64,000 nucleotides of DNA from NCBI GenBank assembly GCA_025361705.1, contig JANYJW010000051.1, positions 18,112 through 82,111 of the forward strand, in the 5' to 3' direction. Position 1 is the first letter of the stretch. Every line of letters begins with the position of its first letter. This DNA comes from Gemmatimonas sp. Lineage in GTDB: Bacteria; Gemmatimonadota; Gemmatimonadetes; Gemmatimonadales; Gemmatimonadaceae. Under the pieces are notes generated by a model. That model was not told the DNA's origin. It saw only the letters and a program-made list of their open reading frames with translations, and searched no databases. The translations under genes and the position numbers were made by a program. Shown in pieces: positions 35,903 to 44,585 of the stretch.

Positions 35903-37135
35903 ATGACCGCCACACGCGCCAAGCTGATGACGATGATGTTCCTCCAGTACTTCATCTGGGGGGTCTGGTTCGTGACGATGGGCACCTACCTCGGCACGAC
36001 GCTGCAGTTCACCGGCACGCAGATCGGTTCGGCGTACGGCGCAACGGCCATCGCCGCGCTCGTATCGCCGTTCTTCGTCGGGATGATCGCGGACCGCTTC
36101 TTCTCGTCCGAGAAGCTGCTCTCCATCCTGCACCTGCTTGGCGCGGCGTTGATGTACGTGGCGTCCACGCGCACGACGTTCGCCACGTTCTACCCGGTGC
36201 TCATCGGCTACGCGCTGTGCTACATGCCGACGCTGTCGCTCACCAACAGCATCAGCTTTCACCACGTCAAGGATCCGGCGCGCGAGTTCCCGGCCATCCG
36301 GGTGCTCGGCACCATCGGCTGGATCGTGGCCGGCATCATCGTGGGGAAGGTGCTGAAGGCCGACGCGCAGGCGTTGCCGATGCAGCTGGCCGCGTACGCG
36401 TCGGTGGTGATGGCGGCCTTCTCGCTGGTGCTGCCGCACACGCCGCCCAAGGCGGCGGGGACGCCGTTCAACTGGCACGACGCCATCGGCTTTGACGCGC
36501 TGCAGCTGCTGCGACAGTGGGACTTCCTGCTGTTCGTCGTCGGCTCGTTCCTGCTCTGCGTGCCGCTGCAGTTCTATTACTCGTTCGCCAATCTCTTCCT
36601 CAACGAGATTGGCGCGCCCGAGCCGGCATTCATCCAGTCGTTCGGGCAGATGAGCGAGATCTTCTTCATGCTCCTGCTGCCGTTCTTTCTGCGGAAGCTG
36701 GGCATCAAGTGGATCATGGTCGGTGGCATGGCCGCGTGGGCGCTGCGCTACTTCGCCTTTGCGCACGGCAACACCGGCGCCGGCATGTGGATGATCTACG
36801 GCGGCATCCTGCTGCATGGCGTCTGCTACGACTTCTTCTTCGTCGCCGGCCAGATCTATACCGACGAACGGGCCGGGGAGAAGATCCGCGGCGCCGCGCA
36901 GGGGCTGATCAACTTCGTGACCAACGGCGTCGGCTATTTCATCGGCGCATCGGTGTCCGGCGCCGTGGTGCAACGTTACACCGTGACCGCGGCGACAAGC
37001 GGCGCGGCGGCGTCGCACAACTGGCCCGCCATCTGGCTGCACCCGGCCGTCGCGGCCGCCGTGGTGATGGTGCTCTTCGCCTTCCTGTTCCGTCCCAAGA
37101 CGACTGGCGCCACCGCGCCGTCTGCCTCCCACTGA
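35903..37135 (+). CDS. MFS transporter, nucleoside:H+ symporter family
   Basis: 410 residues, about 12 membrane helices. The N-terminus [20 protein letters not shown] and the segments [26 protein letters not shown] and [15 protein letters not shown] match the NupG-like nucleoside:proton symporter branch of the major facilitator superfamily. In gene sets like this one the transporter is more likely to carry a sugar or keto-sugar than a nucleoside (inference from context). CCGGAG precedes the ATG. The Gfo/Idh gene starts 11 bases downstream. Confidence 0.9.
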   Translation: MTATRAKLMTMMFLQYFIWGVWFVTMGTYLGTTLQFTGTQIGSAYGATAIAALVSPFFVGMIADRFFSSEKLLSILHLLGAALMYVASTRTTFATFYPVLIGYALCYMPTLSLTNSISFHHVKDPAREFPAIRVLGTIGWIVAGIIVGKVLKADAQALPMQLAAYASVVMAAFSLVLPHTPPKAAGTPFNWHDAIGFDALQLLRQWDFLLFVVGSFLLCVPLQFYYSFANLFLNEIGAPEPAFIQSFGQMSEIFFMLLLPFFLRKLGIKWIMVGGMAAWALRYFAFAHGNTGAGMWMIYGGILLHGVCYDFFFVAGQIYTDERAGEKIRGAAQGLINFVTNGVGYFIGASVSGAVVQRYTVTAATSGAAASHNWPAIWLHPAVAAAVVMVLFAFLFRPKTTGATAPSASH

Positions 37136-37146
37136 GGACCCCGACG

Positions 37147-38559
37147 ATGACGATCAACGAAAACGATTCCACGCCCGCCGCACCCGAAAGCGCCAGCGTG
37201 TCCCGCCGCGAGTTCGTGGAAAAGGCGTCGATGGCCGGCATGGCGTTCACCATCGTGCAGCCGCACGTCCTCGGCAGCCGCGGCGGGCGCCACGTCGCGC
37301 CCAGCGACAAGCTGAACGTCGCGTGCATTGGTGCCGGCGGCATGGGCGGCAGCGATGTGCGCGGGTTCGGCGCCAACGCCGACTGCAACATCTACGCGCT
37401 CTGCGACGTGGATGACGTGGCCGCCGAGCGCAGCTATCGCCTGCAGCCGCAGGCCAGGAAGTACAAGGACTACCGCGAGATGATCGACAAGGAGGCCAAG
37501 CACATCGATATCGTGACGGTCTCAACGCCCGATCATCATCACGCGGCAGCCTCGATGCTCGGCCTCAAGGCCGGCAAGCACGTCTACTGCCAGAAGCCGC
37601 TGGCCCGCACGGTGGCCGAGGTGCGTGCAATGAAGGCAGAGGCTGCGCGGCGCCCCAAACAGGCGACGCAGATGGGCAACCAGGGACACGCCGCCGAGGG
37701 GACGCGCCTGGTGCGCGAGTGGGTGGAGGCGGGCCTTGTTGGCAAGATCGTGTCGGTGGATTTCTACACCAACCGTCCCATCTGGCCGCAGGGCATCCGG
37801 CGGCCGAGCGAAGCGCACAACGTGCCGCCGACGCTCGACTGGGAACTCTGGCTTGGCCCTGCGCAGTTCCGTCCGTACAACCCGGCGTACGCGCCGTTCA
37901 ACTGGCGCGGCTGGTGGGATTACGGCACCGGCGCCATGGGCGACATGGCCTGCCACATCATGGACTGCGCCGTGTGGACGCTGGGGCTCAAATTCCCGGG
38001 GCGCGTGATTCCCGAGACGTCGACGCTCTTCACCGAGACGGCGCCCAAGATGTCGCGTATCACGTACGAGTTCCCGGTGGCGGGGACGATGAACGCCATC
38101 GGCAAGAACGGCACACTCACGCTGACGTGGCGCGACGGCGGCATCATCCCGGCGCGCCCCGAGGGGTGGACGGCGCTCGACGCGTGGCCGGCCTTTGAGG
38201 ACGGATTCCAGCAGTGGACCGGCGAGAAGGGCACGATCATCGCCGGGACGTACGGCGAGAACCCGCGCCTGCTCGACGCGGAACTCGACAAGACGGTGAA
38301 GGCGACCCCGATCGCGGTGAAGTACCCGCGCACCAAGGGTGTGTACGGCGAGTTCATCGAGGCCATCAAGGCCGGAACGCAGCCCGGCTCGAACATCGCG
38401 GGCCACGCGGGTCCGCTCACCGAGATGATCGTGCTCGGCAACCTCGCGGTGCGCGCGGGGCGCGCCATCGACCTCAACCCGACGACGGGCGAACTGCTCA
38501 CCAAGGGGATCAACGAGGAGTGGATCACGCCGGTGTACCGGGCGGGGTACTCGTACTGA
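37147..38559 (+). CDS. Tat-exported Gfo/Idh/MocA family oxidoreductase
   Basis: 470 residues. A twin-arginine signal (SRREFVEKAS at 19-28) leads into a Rossmann fold with GAGGMGGSDVRGF and the CEKPL-type motif read here as CQKPLARTVAEV. The C-terminal alpha/beta domain ends with GPLTEMIVLGNLAVRAGR, as usual. It uses NAD(H), probably tightly bound since it is exported. Such enzymes oxidise or reduce sugars at C3 and in some cases act as glycosidases. It lies between the MFS and DUF885 genes and its stop shares a base with the next start (TGATG). Confidence 0.9.
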   Translation: MTINENDSTPAAPESASVSRREFVEKASMAGMAFTIVQPHVLGSRGGRHVAPSDKLNVACIGAGGMGGSDVRGFGANADCNIYALCDVDDVAAERSYRLQPQARKYKDYREMIDKEAKHIDIVTVSTPDHHHAAASMLGLKAGKHVYCQKPLARTVAEVRAMKAEAARRPKQATQMGNQGHAAEGTRLVREWVEAGLVGKIVSVDFYTNRPIWPQGIRRPSEAHNVPPTLDWELWLGPAQFRPYNPAYAPFNWRGWWDYGTGAMGDMACHIMDCAVWTLGLKFPGRVIPETSTLFTETAPKMSRITYEFPVAGTMNAIGKNGTLTLTWRDGGIIPARPEGWTALDAWPAFEDGFQQWTGEKGTIIAGTYGENPRLLDAELDKTVKATPIAVKYPRTKGVYGEFIEAIKAGTQPGSNIAGHAGPLTEMIVLGNLAVRAGRAIDLNPTTGELLTKGINEEWITPVYRAGYSY

Positions 38560-40397
38560 TGCGGCGACACGGCTTCGTTCTGGCGGCAGTCTTCGGTGGC
38601 CTGAGTGCCGCCGCATCAGGGGAACAGGCACAGGCACAGAAGGCGCCTGCGCCGGCGGCGACGAAGCACGTGCAGGTGCAGCCGGTCGTGTACGCGCCCG
38701 ACGCCAATGCGCTGATCGCCGACCGCGGCAGCGAGATGCGCGGCGTCGTGGAGCGCTACTCTGCCGACCGCGGGGTGCTGCTGCGGCGCTATCCGCAGCA
38801 GTACTCCGCCCCGCAGCGCGACGTGCTCACCAGGTTCTATGATGCGTGGACCGCGCAGCTCACGGCCATCGACTTCAGTAAGCTGGGCCTCGATGCCAAG
38901 GCCGACCATGTGCTGCTGCGCAATCGCATCGAGGAAGCCAAGGAGGAGTTGCAGCGCGAGGCAAAGGTCTATGCCGAGCTCGGCGCGCTGCTGCCGTTCG
39001 GCGATTCGGTGTTCGCGCTCGAGGATGCGCGCCGCCGCATGGAAACCGTGGACGGCGCGCGCTCAGCCAAGACGCTGACGTTCATCGGTGCCAACGTGAA
39101 CGCGCTGCGCGCCAAGCTTGAAAACCCGCCCAAGGGCGACTCGTCGGCCGCCAGGATCACCAAGGTGGCGGCGTATCGCGCCGCCGAGGTGACGGCGACG
39201 CTGCGCACCACGCTGCGCAGCTGGTACCAGTTCTACAACGGCTACGATCCACTTTTCTCGTGGTGGACGGGCGCGCCGTATCGCTCGGCCGATTCCGCAC
39301 TGACCAACTACCAGCGCGTGCTGCGCGAGAAGATCGTCGGCTGGAAGCGCGGCGACGACGAGCCCATTGTCGGCTTGCCCATCGGGCGTGCGGCCATCGA
39401 GACGAGCATCCGGCATGAGATGCTGCCGTATTCGCCCGAGGAGCTCATCGCCATCGCCCAGAAGGAGCTCGACTGGGGCGAAAGCGAGATGAAGAAGGCG
39501 TCGCGAGAGATGGGTTTCGGCGATGACTGGAAGGCCGCGATGGAGAAGGTGAAGCAGAGCGCGGTGGCGCCCGGTGAGCAAGTGAACCTTGTGCGCGACC
39601 TCGAATTCGAGGCGCTGGCGTGGTTCAAGGCGCACGACATGATCACCGTGCCGCCACTCGCGCAGGACGTGTGGCGCATCGAGATGATTCCGCCCGAGCG
39701 GCAGAAGGTGTCGCCGTTCTTCCTTGGCGGCGAAGTGCTGCAGGTGGCGTATCCCACCGACAGCATGTCGGACGACGACAAGATGATGGCGATGCGCGGC
39801 AACAACCCGCACTTCTCGCACGCCACCGTCTTTCACGAGATGATCCCCGGGCACCACATGCAGGGATTCATGAATGCGCGATACTATCCGTACCGCCGTG
39901 AATTCGGCACGCCGTTCTGGAGTGAGGGGAGCGCGTTCTACTGGGAGACCATCGCCTGGGACAACGGCTTCCACAGCTCTCCCGAGGATCGCATCGGGGC
40001 GCTGTTCTGGCGCATGCACCGCTCGGCGCGGATCATCTTCTCGCTCAACTTCCATCTCGGCAACTGGACGCCGCAGCAGTGCATCGAGTTCCTCATCGAC
40101 CGGGTGGGACACGAGCGGGCCAACGCCACGGCCGAGGTGCGTCGTTCGTTCAACGGGTCATACGGGCCGTTGTACCAGGTGGCGTACATGATGGGCGGGC
40201 TGCAGTTCCGCGCGCTGCATCACGAGGTGGTGGACGGCGGCCAGTTGACGAATCGGCAATTTCATGACTTCATCTATACGCACGGCACGATGCCCGTGGA
40301 GATGGTGCGGGTGCTGATGCTCAAGCAGCCGCTGACGCGGGACTTCAGCACGCAGTGGAAGTTCGCTGCGACTCTTCCGCCCCCCGGAGGCAAGTAG
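38559..40397 (+). CDS. Secreted DUF885 family protein (putative metallopeptidase)
   Basis: 612 residues. A signal peptide (about 22 residues) is followed by a mostly helical protein whose diagnostic motif is HEMIPGHHMQ (HExxxGHH), with a downstream Glu in FWSEGSAFYWE. These are the presumed zinc ligands and catalytic Glu of DUF885, a family related to M32-like carboxypeptidases. It would act in the periplasm on peptides. The gene overlaps the Gfo/Idh stop by one base and precedes cutC by three. Confidence 0.88.
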   Translation: MRRHGFVLAAVFGGLSAAASGEQAQAQKAPAPAATKHVQVQPVVYAPDANALIADRGSEMRGVVERYSADRGVLLRRYPQQYSAPQRDVLTRFYDAWTAQLTAIDFSKLGLDAKADHVLLRNRIEEAKEELQREAKVYAELGALLPFGDSVFALEDARRRMETVDGARSAKTLTFIGANVNALRAKLENPPKGDSSAARITKVAAYRAAEVTATLRTTLRSWYQFYNGYDPLFSWWTGAPYRSADSALTNYQRVLREKIVGWKRGDDEPIVGLPIGRAAIETSIRHEMLPYSPEELIAIAQKELDWGESEMKKASREMGFGDDWKAAMEKVKQSAVAPGEQVNLVRDLEFEALAWFKAHDMITVPPLAQDVWRIEMIPPERQKVSPFFLGGEVLQVAYPTDSMSDDDKMMAMRGNNPHFSHATVFHEMIPGHHMQGFMNARYYPYRREFGTPFWSEGSAFYWETIAWDNGFHSSPEDRIGALFWRMHRSARIIFSLNFHLGNWTPQQCIEFLIDRVGHERANATAEVRRSFNGSYGPLYQVAYMMGGLQFRALHHEVVDGGQLTNRQFHDFIYTHGTMPVEMVRVLMLKQPLTRDFSTQWKFAATLPPPGGK

Positions 40398-40400
40398 GCC

Positions 40401-41042
40401 ATGACGGTGCGCGTGGAAGCGGCGGTCGACTCCTTTGCGGGGGCGCTGGCGGCGCAGGAAGCCGGGGTGCACCGCATTGAGCTGTGCGGCCCGCTGCATG
40501 AGGGTGGAACAACGCCGAGTGCCGGGCTCATTGCCCGGTGCCTCGAGCGGCTGCTTGTGTCGGTGCACGTGCTCGTGCGCCCGCGCGTCGGTGACTTTGT
40601 CTACACCGACGACGAGTTCGAGATCATGAAGCGCGACGTCGCGGTAGCCAAGGAACTGGGCGCCGACGGCGTGGTGATCGGCATCCTCACTCCCGACGGC
40701 GAAGTAGACGCTGACCGGCTGGCTGAACTGCACGCCGTGGCGAGCCCGCTGCGCGTGGGCTTCCACCGCGCGTTCGACGTGGTGAAGGATCAGGACGAAG
40801 CGCTCGAGCTGCTCGTGTCGCTGCAGTTCGACTGCATCCTGACGAGCGGCGCGGCGAAGACTGCGGCAAAGGGCGCCGGGCGCATTAAGCATCTCGTCGA
40901 GCGGGCGGGCGATCGCATCAGCGTCATTGCGGGCGGGTCGATCACGCCGGACAATGTCGTGGCGCTCGTGACGGAGACCGGCGTGCGGAACGTGCACGGG
41001 CGGGTGTATGCGGGAATGGCGGGGGTGGTGGAGGGATTGTAG
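40401..41042 (+). CDS. cutC: Copper homeostasis protein CutC
   Basis: 213 residues, a TIM-barrel protein. Family marks are VEAAVDSFAGALAA at the start, RIELCGPLHEGGTTPS, VHVLVRPR, GFHRAFD and ILTSG near the middle, and AGGSITPDNV. CutC is linked to copper tolerance, though its biochemical activity is unsettled. GGAGG lies in the end of the DUF885 gene. A clear terminator follows. Confidence 0.93.
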   Translation: MTVRVEAAVDSFAGALAAQEAGVHRIELCGPLHEGGTTPSAGLIARCLERLLVSVHVLVRPRVGDFVYTDDEFEIMKRDVAVAKELGADGVVIGILTPDGEVDADRLAELHAVASPLRVGFHRAFDVVKDQDEALELLVSLQFDCILTSGAAKTAAKGAGRIKHLVERAGDRISVIAGGSITPDNVVALVTETGVRNVHGRVYAGMAGVVEGL

Positions 41043-41064
41043 GTCACCTGATCCCTGAAAGCAC

Positions 41065-41090
41065 AACGGCGCCGTGAGGCGCCGTTTGCG
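41065..41090 (+). terminator. Intrinsic terminator after cutC
   Basis: A nine-base-pair stem, AACGGCGCC (41065-41073) with GGCGCCGTT (41078-41086), closes on a GTGA (GNRA-type) tetraloop and is followed by TGCGTT. Confidence 0.75.
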
Positions 41091-41343
41091 TTCCTGCGGC
41101 CTGAAAACTTGCTCGCGTGGCAGTTTGCAGTGACCGTCCCTACAGAGCAGTAAGGGGGGGGCTTAGGGCAATGCCTGAATCTCGGCGTGGATGGCCTGAC
41201 GTTACATAGCGTGATAGATAATGCCCCGTGCCACCTATACCATGTGACTGATGGAAGGACGCTGGCGGTACCTCTTGCCTTGAGGTTCAGATTCTGGAGT
41301 CCAAGTGCTATGACCTTGGTGGCCACCCGAACGCCACGTCAGC
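41091..41343 (+). other. Intergenic region before the peptide cassette
   Basis: About 250 bases with no credible gene. Composition is lower in G+C than upstream, with a run of eight G (41153-41160 region) and several short TA-rich patches (for example GATAGATAAT near 41212). It must hold the promoter of the HTH regulator gene at 41344, but I cannot pick one pair of boxes with confidence. The frame upstream of the regulator ATG is closed by TGA at 41311. Confidence 0.5.
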
Positions 41344-42258
41344 ATGACGGTGATTGACCATCCGTATCGGCAAACGCTCGCCCCCGGTGCAACTGACCAA
41401 CTGCCGAGCGTCTTCCTCGCATGCGGGGATGGGAGCGGACGTGCGTTCTGGGTTGATGATTGCAGGGACGCACAACGGCTTCGCGCCGCCGTGGCCTTTC
41501 GGGAGCATCGTGGCCGTCGCGTGCTGGTCGTCGTGCCAGCGCAGTTCGATGCAGAACTGACACCACTTGAGTTCGCTGCCGTGCCCGTCACTCTCCTGCG
41601 CGACATCAGTGTGCTGACCATCGGGAAGCGGGGCGGCGCTGCCGGCGACTGGAGTCAGTTGCGCAACCTTGTACCGGTGCGGGAGATCGACGATAGGTCC
41701 CTGCCATATGTCGGGGACTGTGCGGCAGCCCATTTGGCCGACGGAATCGACGGGGATGCCTATCTGAGGGCGATGTGTGCCGTGAATGGTCACTACGGCG
41801 AGGTCACTCGGCGCCTTGCGGCGCACGTCCTCGCCGGTGGGTGCCGCGAAGCCAATCTGCCAGCGCTTGCAGGTGCTCTCTGCCTGAGTCGAGCGACGAT
41901 GCGGCGACGCGTGCTCGAGGAATGTAGGGTGCCGCCAGGTAGTGTCGTCGCCTTACTGCGTGTGATGCTTGCATGCTTGCTTTCGGAGCGTGGCGGCATG
42001 CCAACATCCCAACTCGCCGCGTGCATCGGCGTACGCGACTCGAGAACCGTGCGCGCGCTGGTCCGGCGTTACACGGGACTGTCCTTGGAGCAATTGCGTG
42101 CGACCCGGGCGCGGATAATCGACGACAGCGCGGTACTGCAGTGGCTCGTTGGTGAGGTGCGAAAGGAGAATCGTGTGTGCTGCGCGGACACCCAGCAACA
42201 CCGGCCTATGCCAGTGATTGAATCATTCGTGCAGGTGAATGAACCGAATGCGCTGTAG
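41344..42258 (+). CDS. AraC-like helix-turn-helix transcription regulator
   Basis: 304 residues. The C-terminal about 100 residues hold two helix-turn-helix units, the first in LPALAGALCLSRATMRRRVLEE (broken at the turn) and the second in TSQLAACIGVRDSRTVRALVRRYTGLSLEQLR, the arrangement of AraC/XylS proteins. The N-terminal 190 residues match no effector domain I recognise; they contain a strand-rich segment RRVLVVVPAQFD. No ribosome-binding site is clear. It heads a less GC-rich cassette with a small Cys-rich secreted peptide and probably controls it. Confidence 0.75.
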   Translation: MTVIDHPYRQTLAPGATDQLPSVFLACGDGSGRAFWVDDCRDAQRLRAAVAFREHRGRRVLVVVPAQFDAELTPLEFAAVPVTLLRDISVLTIGKRGGAAGDWSQLRNLVPVREIDDRSLPYVGDCAAAHLADGIDGDAYLRAMCAVNGHYGEVTRRLAAHVLAGGCREANLPALAGALCLSRATMRRRVLEECRVPPGSVVALLRVMLACLLSERGGMPTSQLAACIGVRDSRTVRALVRRYTGLSLEQLRATRARIIDDSAVLQWLVGEVRKENRVCCADTQQHRPMPVIESFVQVNEPNAL

Positions 42259-42322
42259 CCGTAGCTGGCCATAGCGAGCATTCTCGCCGCTCGTAGGCAT
42301 CACCCACCTGTAAGGAGGCTTG

Positions 42323-42577
42323 ATGAAAGCGTCGCGATTGATTGTGAGGGCAACCGCAGTAGCTGTGATGGCGATTGCAGCGGCCATCACCACACCGAAG
42401 GCCGAGGCGGCCGTGCCGGCCAGGGAGGGGTGCGTCTATTGCATCGACATTTGCGCAACGGAGGCAGGTCAGCAGCTCGGCTGCATGCAACAGTGTTACA
42501 GCAGCAAGAACACTTGCCACGAGGGTGAATGCGGCGGCAACATGGCGCGCCAACACTGCACAACCTACGATCAATAG
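42323..42577 (+). CDS. Small secreted cysteine-rich peptide
   Basis: 84 residues, with a strong AAGGAGG (42312-42318) four bases before the ATG, the best ribosome-binding site of the cassette. A signal peptide of about 29 residues (KASRLIVRATAV... to KAEA) leaves a mature peptide of about 55 residues with eight cysteines: GCVYC, DIC, LGC, QQC, NTC, GEC, QHC. An even number in an exported small protein points to four disulfides. No family is recognised. A 13-base-pair hairpin directly follows, and a DsbA-like gene is next, so the peptide may be oxidised by it. Confidence 0.7.
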   Translation: MKASRLIVRATAVAVMAIAAAITTPKAEAAVPAREGCVYCIDICATEAGQQLGCMQQCYSSKNTCHEGECGGNMARQHCTTYDQ

Positions 42578-42588
42578 GCAATGTGGGT

Positions 42589-42619
42589 TGGGTGGCCGCC
42601 GCTGTCCGGCGGTCACCCA
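42589..42619 (+). terminator. Strong hairpin between the peptide and DsbA-like genes
   Basis: Twelve bases at 42590-42601 pair with 42607-42618 (one G-U), extended by T42589-A42619, around a CTGTC loop. There is no U-run. It may partially terminate transcription or protect the peptide mRNA 3' end, giving more peptide than downstream proteins. Confidence 0.6.
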
Positions 42620-42667
42620 CCCGAGCAGGGCCTTGGCGAAGCATACCCTGAGCGATAGGACCATCCA

Positions 42668-43360
42668 ATGAACGATCGAATTGAAGGGCTCCTCTCCGTG
42701 GTACTGACAGTTGCGGCTCTTGGAATTGGTGCGTCTGTGGTACATCGCGAGTTCATCGCCAAGCCGCAAGAGGCAACCGTCGCGAGAGGTGCGGCACCCA
42801 CGCGCGAAGCTCAATTCGCGCAGGCGAGAGCAGCAGGCGTGTTGATCGGCAAGGCGAGTGCGCGCGTGCAGATCGTCGAGTTCAGCGATCTGGAGTGCCC
42901 GTCGTGCCGGGGTTTTCACGCCGAAATCGAACCCGTGCTGAAGGAATATCCTGACGACGTCGCCCTGACATTCGTCCACTTTCCGCTTTCACAGCATCGG
43001 TTCGCGCTTCCTGCCGCGCGTGCCGCGGATTGCGCCCTGTCATTTGGCCGATTTCATGAGTTCGTGCGCGCGGTCTTCGAGAAGCAGGACTCCCTCGGTC
43101 TCAAGTCCTGGGGCAGCTATGCTACTGATGCGGCGATCGTGGATACCACGGCCATTAGCGCCTGCGCGAGTGCAAGCGCAAACCCTGGGCGCGTCGAACG
43201 GGGCCGAGCGTTGGGACGCCAGATGCAGATTGACGGAACCCCGACGGTGATGGTCAACGGATGGCGTTTCAATCGCACTCCAAGCGCCGCAGACCTGCGC
43301 GCCGCCGTCGCGCAGGTGCGGGCCGGAAAGGAGCCGATGGGCCTTCCCGCTGCGAACTAG
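42668..43360 (+). CDS. Membrane-anchored DsbA/BdbD-like thiol oxidoreductase
   Basis: 230 residues. One N-terminal membrane helix (about 8-26) anchors a thioredoxin-fold domain in the periplasm. The active site is CPSC in FSDLECPSCRGFH, and the cis-Pro loop is IDGTPTVMVNG. A helical insertion between them and the spacing match DsbA/BdbD-type proteins (Thioredoxin_4). It should form or isomerise disulfides. Its place directly after the eight-Cys peptide gene suggests the peptide as substrate. No DsbB partner is nearby. Confidence 0.85.
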   Translation: MNDRIEGLLSVVLTVAALGIGASVVHREFIAKPQEATVARGAAPTREAQFAQARAAGVLIGKASARVQIVEFSDLECPSCRGFHAEIEPVLKEYPDDVALTFVHFPLSQHRFALPAARAADCALSFGRFHEFVRAVFEKQDSLGLKSWGSYATDAAIVDTTAISACASASANPGRVERGRALGRQMQIDGTPTVMVNGWRFNRTPSAADLRAAVAQVRAGKEPMGLPAAN

Positions 43361-43447
43361 ATGGTTCACGATAGGCATCAGTCCCGCCCGCCCGCAGTCC
43401 AGACGGCTACGCTCGCCTACCTACACCTGTCAACTCGGGTAACCTGA

Positions 43448-44581
43448 ATGCGCGCTCTTCAATGGGGTCTCGGTAGTGTGGTTGGGGCACTTCTGTGCAG
43501 CGCTGGCGGCACCTCATTGTGCGGTGCGCAATCGCTGTGGCCCAGCGAGAAGCAGCCATCTCTGTCTATCCCACAGAGCGCGACCGCTTTGATCGCGTCC
43601 GCCACCCGGCTGCCAGGAGGACAGATCGCCGTCGCGGACGCGGCGCGAGGCCTGAGCCTGTTTGACGCGCAGGGGAAGATGCGATGGTCAGCTGAACAAC
43701 GGCCAGCATCAGGAATGCCGGCGGAGCCGACTTGGGTCGGGGCCTGTGGTCGCGATTCGCTGTACGTGTGGGACGCCGCAGAGAACAGGTTAGCCGTGTT
43801 GGATCGCGCTGGTGTGATGGTGCGTGAGGTGAAACTGGGCAGCGAACCGCTCATATGGACGGCGAGGTGCTCTGCAACGGGGGCGTTCGCATTTCAGGGA
43901 TGGCAGCGACTGGCTCCGCGGGCGCGCAGCATGATGGACCGCACGCGCCCGTATCAGTTCGCGCCGACGGTGATCTCCATCGTCGTTACTGATGCATCGG
44001 GCCGCCAGACGGGAATACTTCGGGACGTGAGTGCCGGTGAGATTGTGCTCGTAAAACCGACAAGTGGGGGTGCGCTAGGCGGACCGCGGCCGTTTGGGTC
44101 AGGTGCATCTGTCTCCTTCACCGGGACCCAGTTGGTGGTCGGCGTACCTGATTCAGGGAGAGTCGGGCTCTTTGATGCTACTGCGAAACAGCAAGCATGG
44201 TTGGCGGTGTCGGCGCGTCCAGTGCGCCTAGACCGCGCAGTCTATTTTCGTGAAATCCGATGGCTCGTGCCGACGTTTGGCGGGATTGCGCGCGACCGGA
44301 CGATGGCGCTGTTCGATTCGCTCCCGTTCGTAGCGCAGGCGCCACCGTTTACTGCGGTGTTCGGCGATCCCGCAGGTCTCGTCTGGAGAAGTGTCCTCGA
44401 TGCAAACGCGGATGTCACGGTCTTGCGCGGGATGACGAATGATGGCCAAGACGTTGCGGAACTGCGGCTGCCGGAAGCGATGCGAGTGTTCGAAGTGGGC
44501 ACTGACTACGTACTTGGCTGGACGATCCCGACGGCTGGTGGATCGCGGATCGTGATGTTCAAGTTCACGCGCATGCGGTAG
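43448..44581 (+). CDS. Secreted beta-propeller-like protein
   Basis: 377 residues. A signal peptide ends near LCGAQS (about residue 28). The body has repeated strand-turn units of the six-bladed propeller type (GGQIAVADAARGLSLFD, DSLYVWDAAENRLAVLD, GTQLVVGVPDSGRVGLFD), with the XXXLXVxDxxxxRxxxFD rhythm of NHL/6-bladed repeats. Function unknown; in this cassette it may bind the peptide or the outer-membrane barrel encoded four bases downstream. Confidence 0.7.
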   Translation: MRALQWGLGSVVGALLCSAGGTSLCGAQSLWPSEKQPSLSIPQSATALIASATRLPGGQIAVADAARGLSLFDAQGKMRWSAEQRPASGMPAEPTWVGACGRDSLYVWDAAENRLAVLDRAGVMVREVKLGSEPLIWTARCSATGAFAFQGWQRLAPRARSMMDRTRPYQFAPTVISIVVTDASGRQTGILRDVSAGEIVLVKPTSGGALGGPRPFGSGASVSFTGTQLVVGVPDSGRVGLFDATAKQQAWLAVSARPVRLDRAVYFREIRWLVPTFGGIARDRTMALFDSLPFVAQAPPFTAVFGDPAGLVWRSVLDANADVTVLRGMTNDGQDVAELRLPEAMRVFEVGTDYVLGWTIPTAGGSRIVMFKFTRMR

Positions 44582-44585
44582 AAAT

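Noticed and set aside
41091..41343. Extra small gene or tRNA in the gap before the regulator
   Set aside because: The only ATG-started frames are a few codons long, no cloverleaf with a CCA-end arm was found, and the regulator frame is closed by TGA at 41311.
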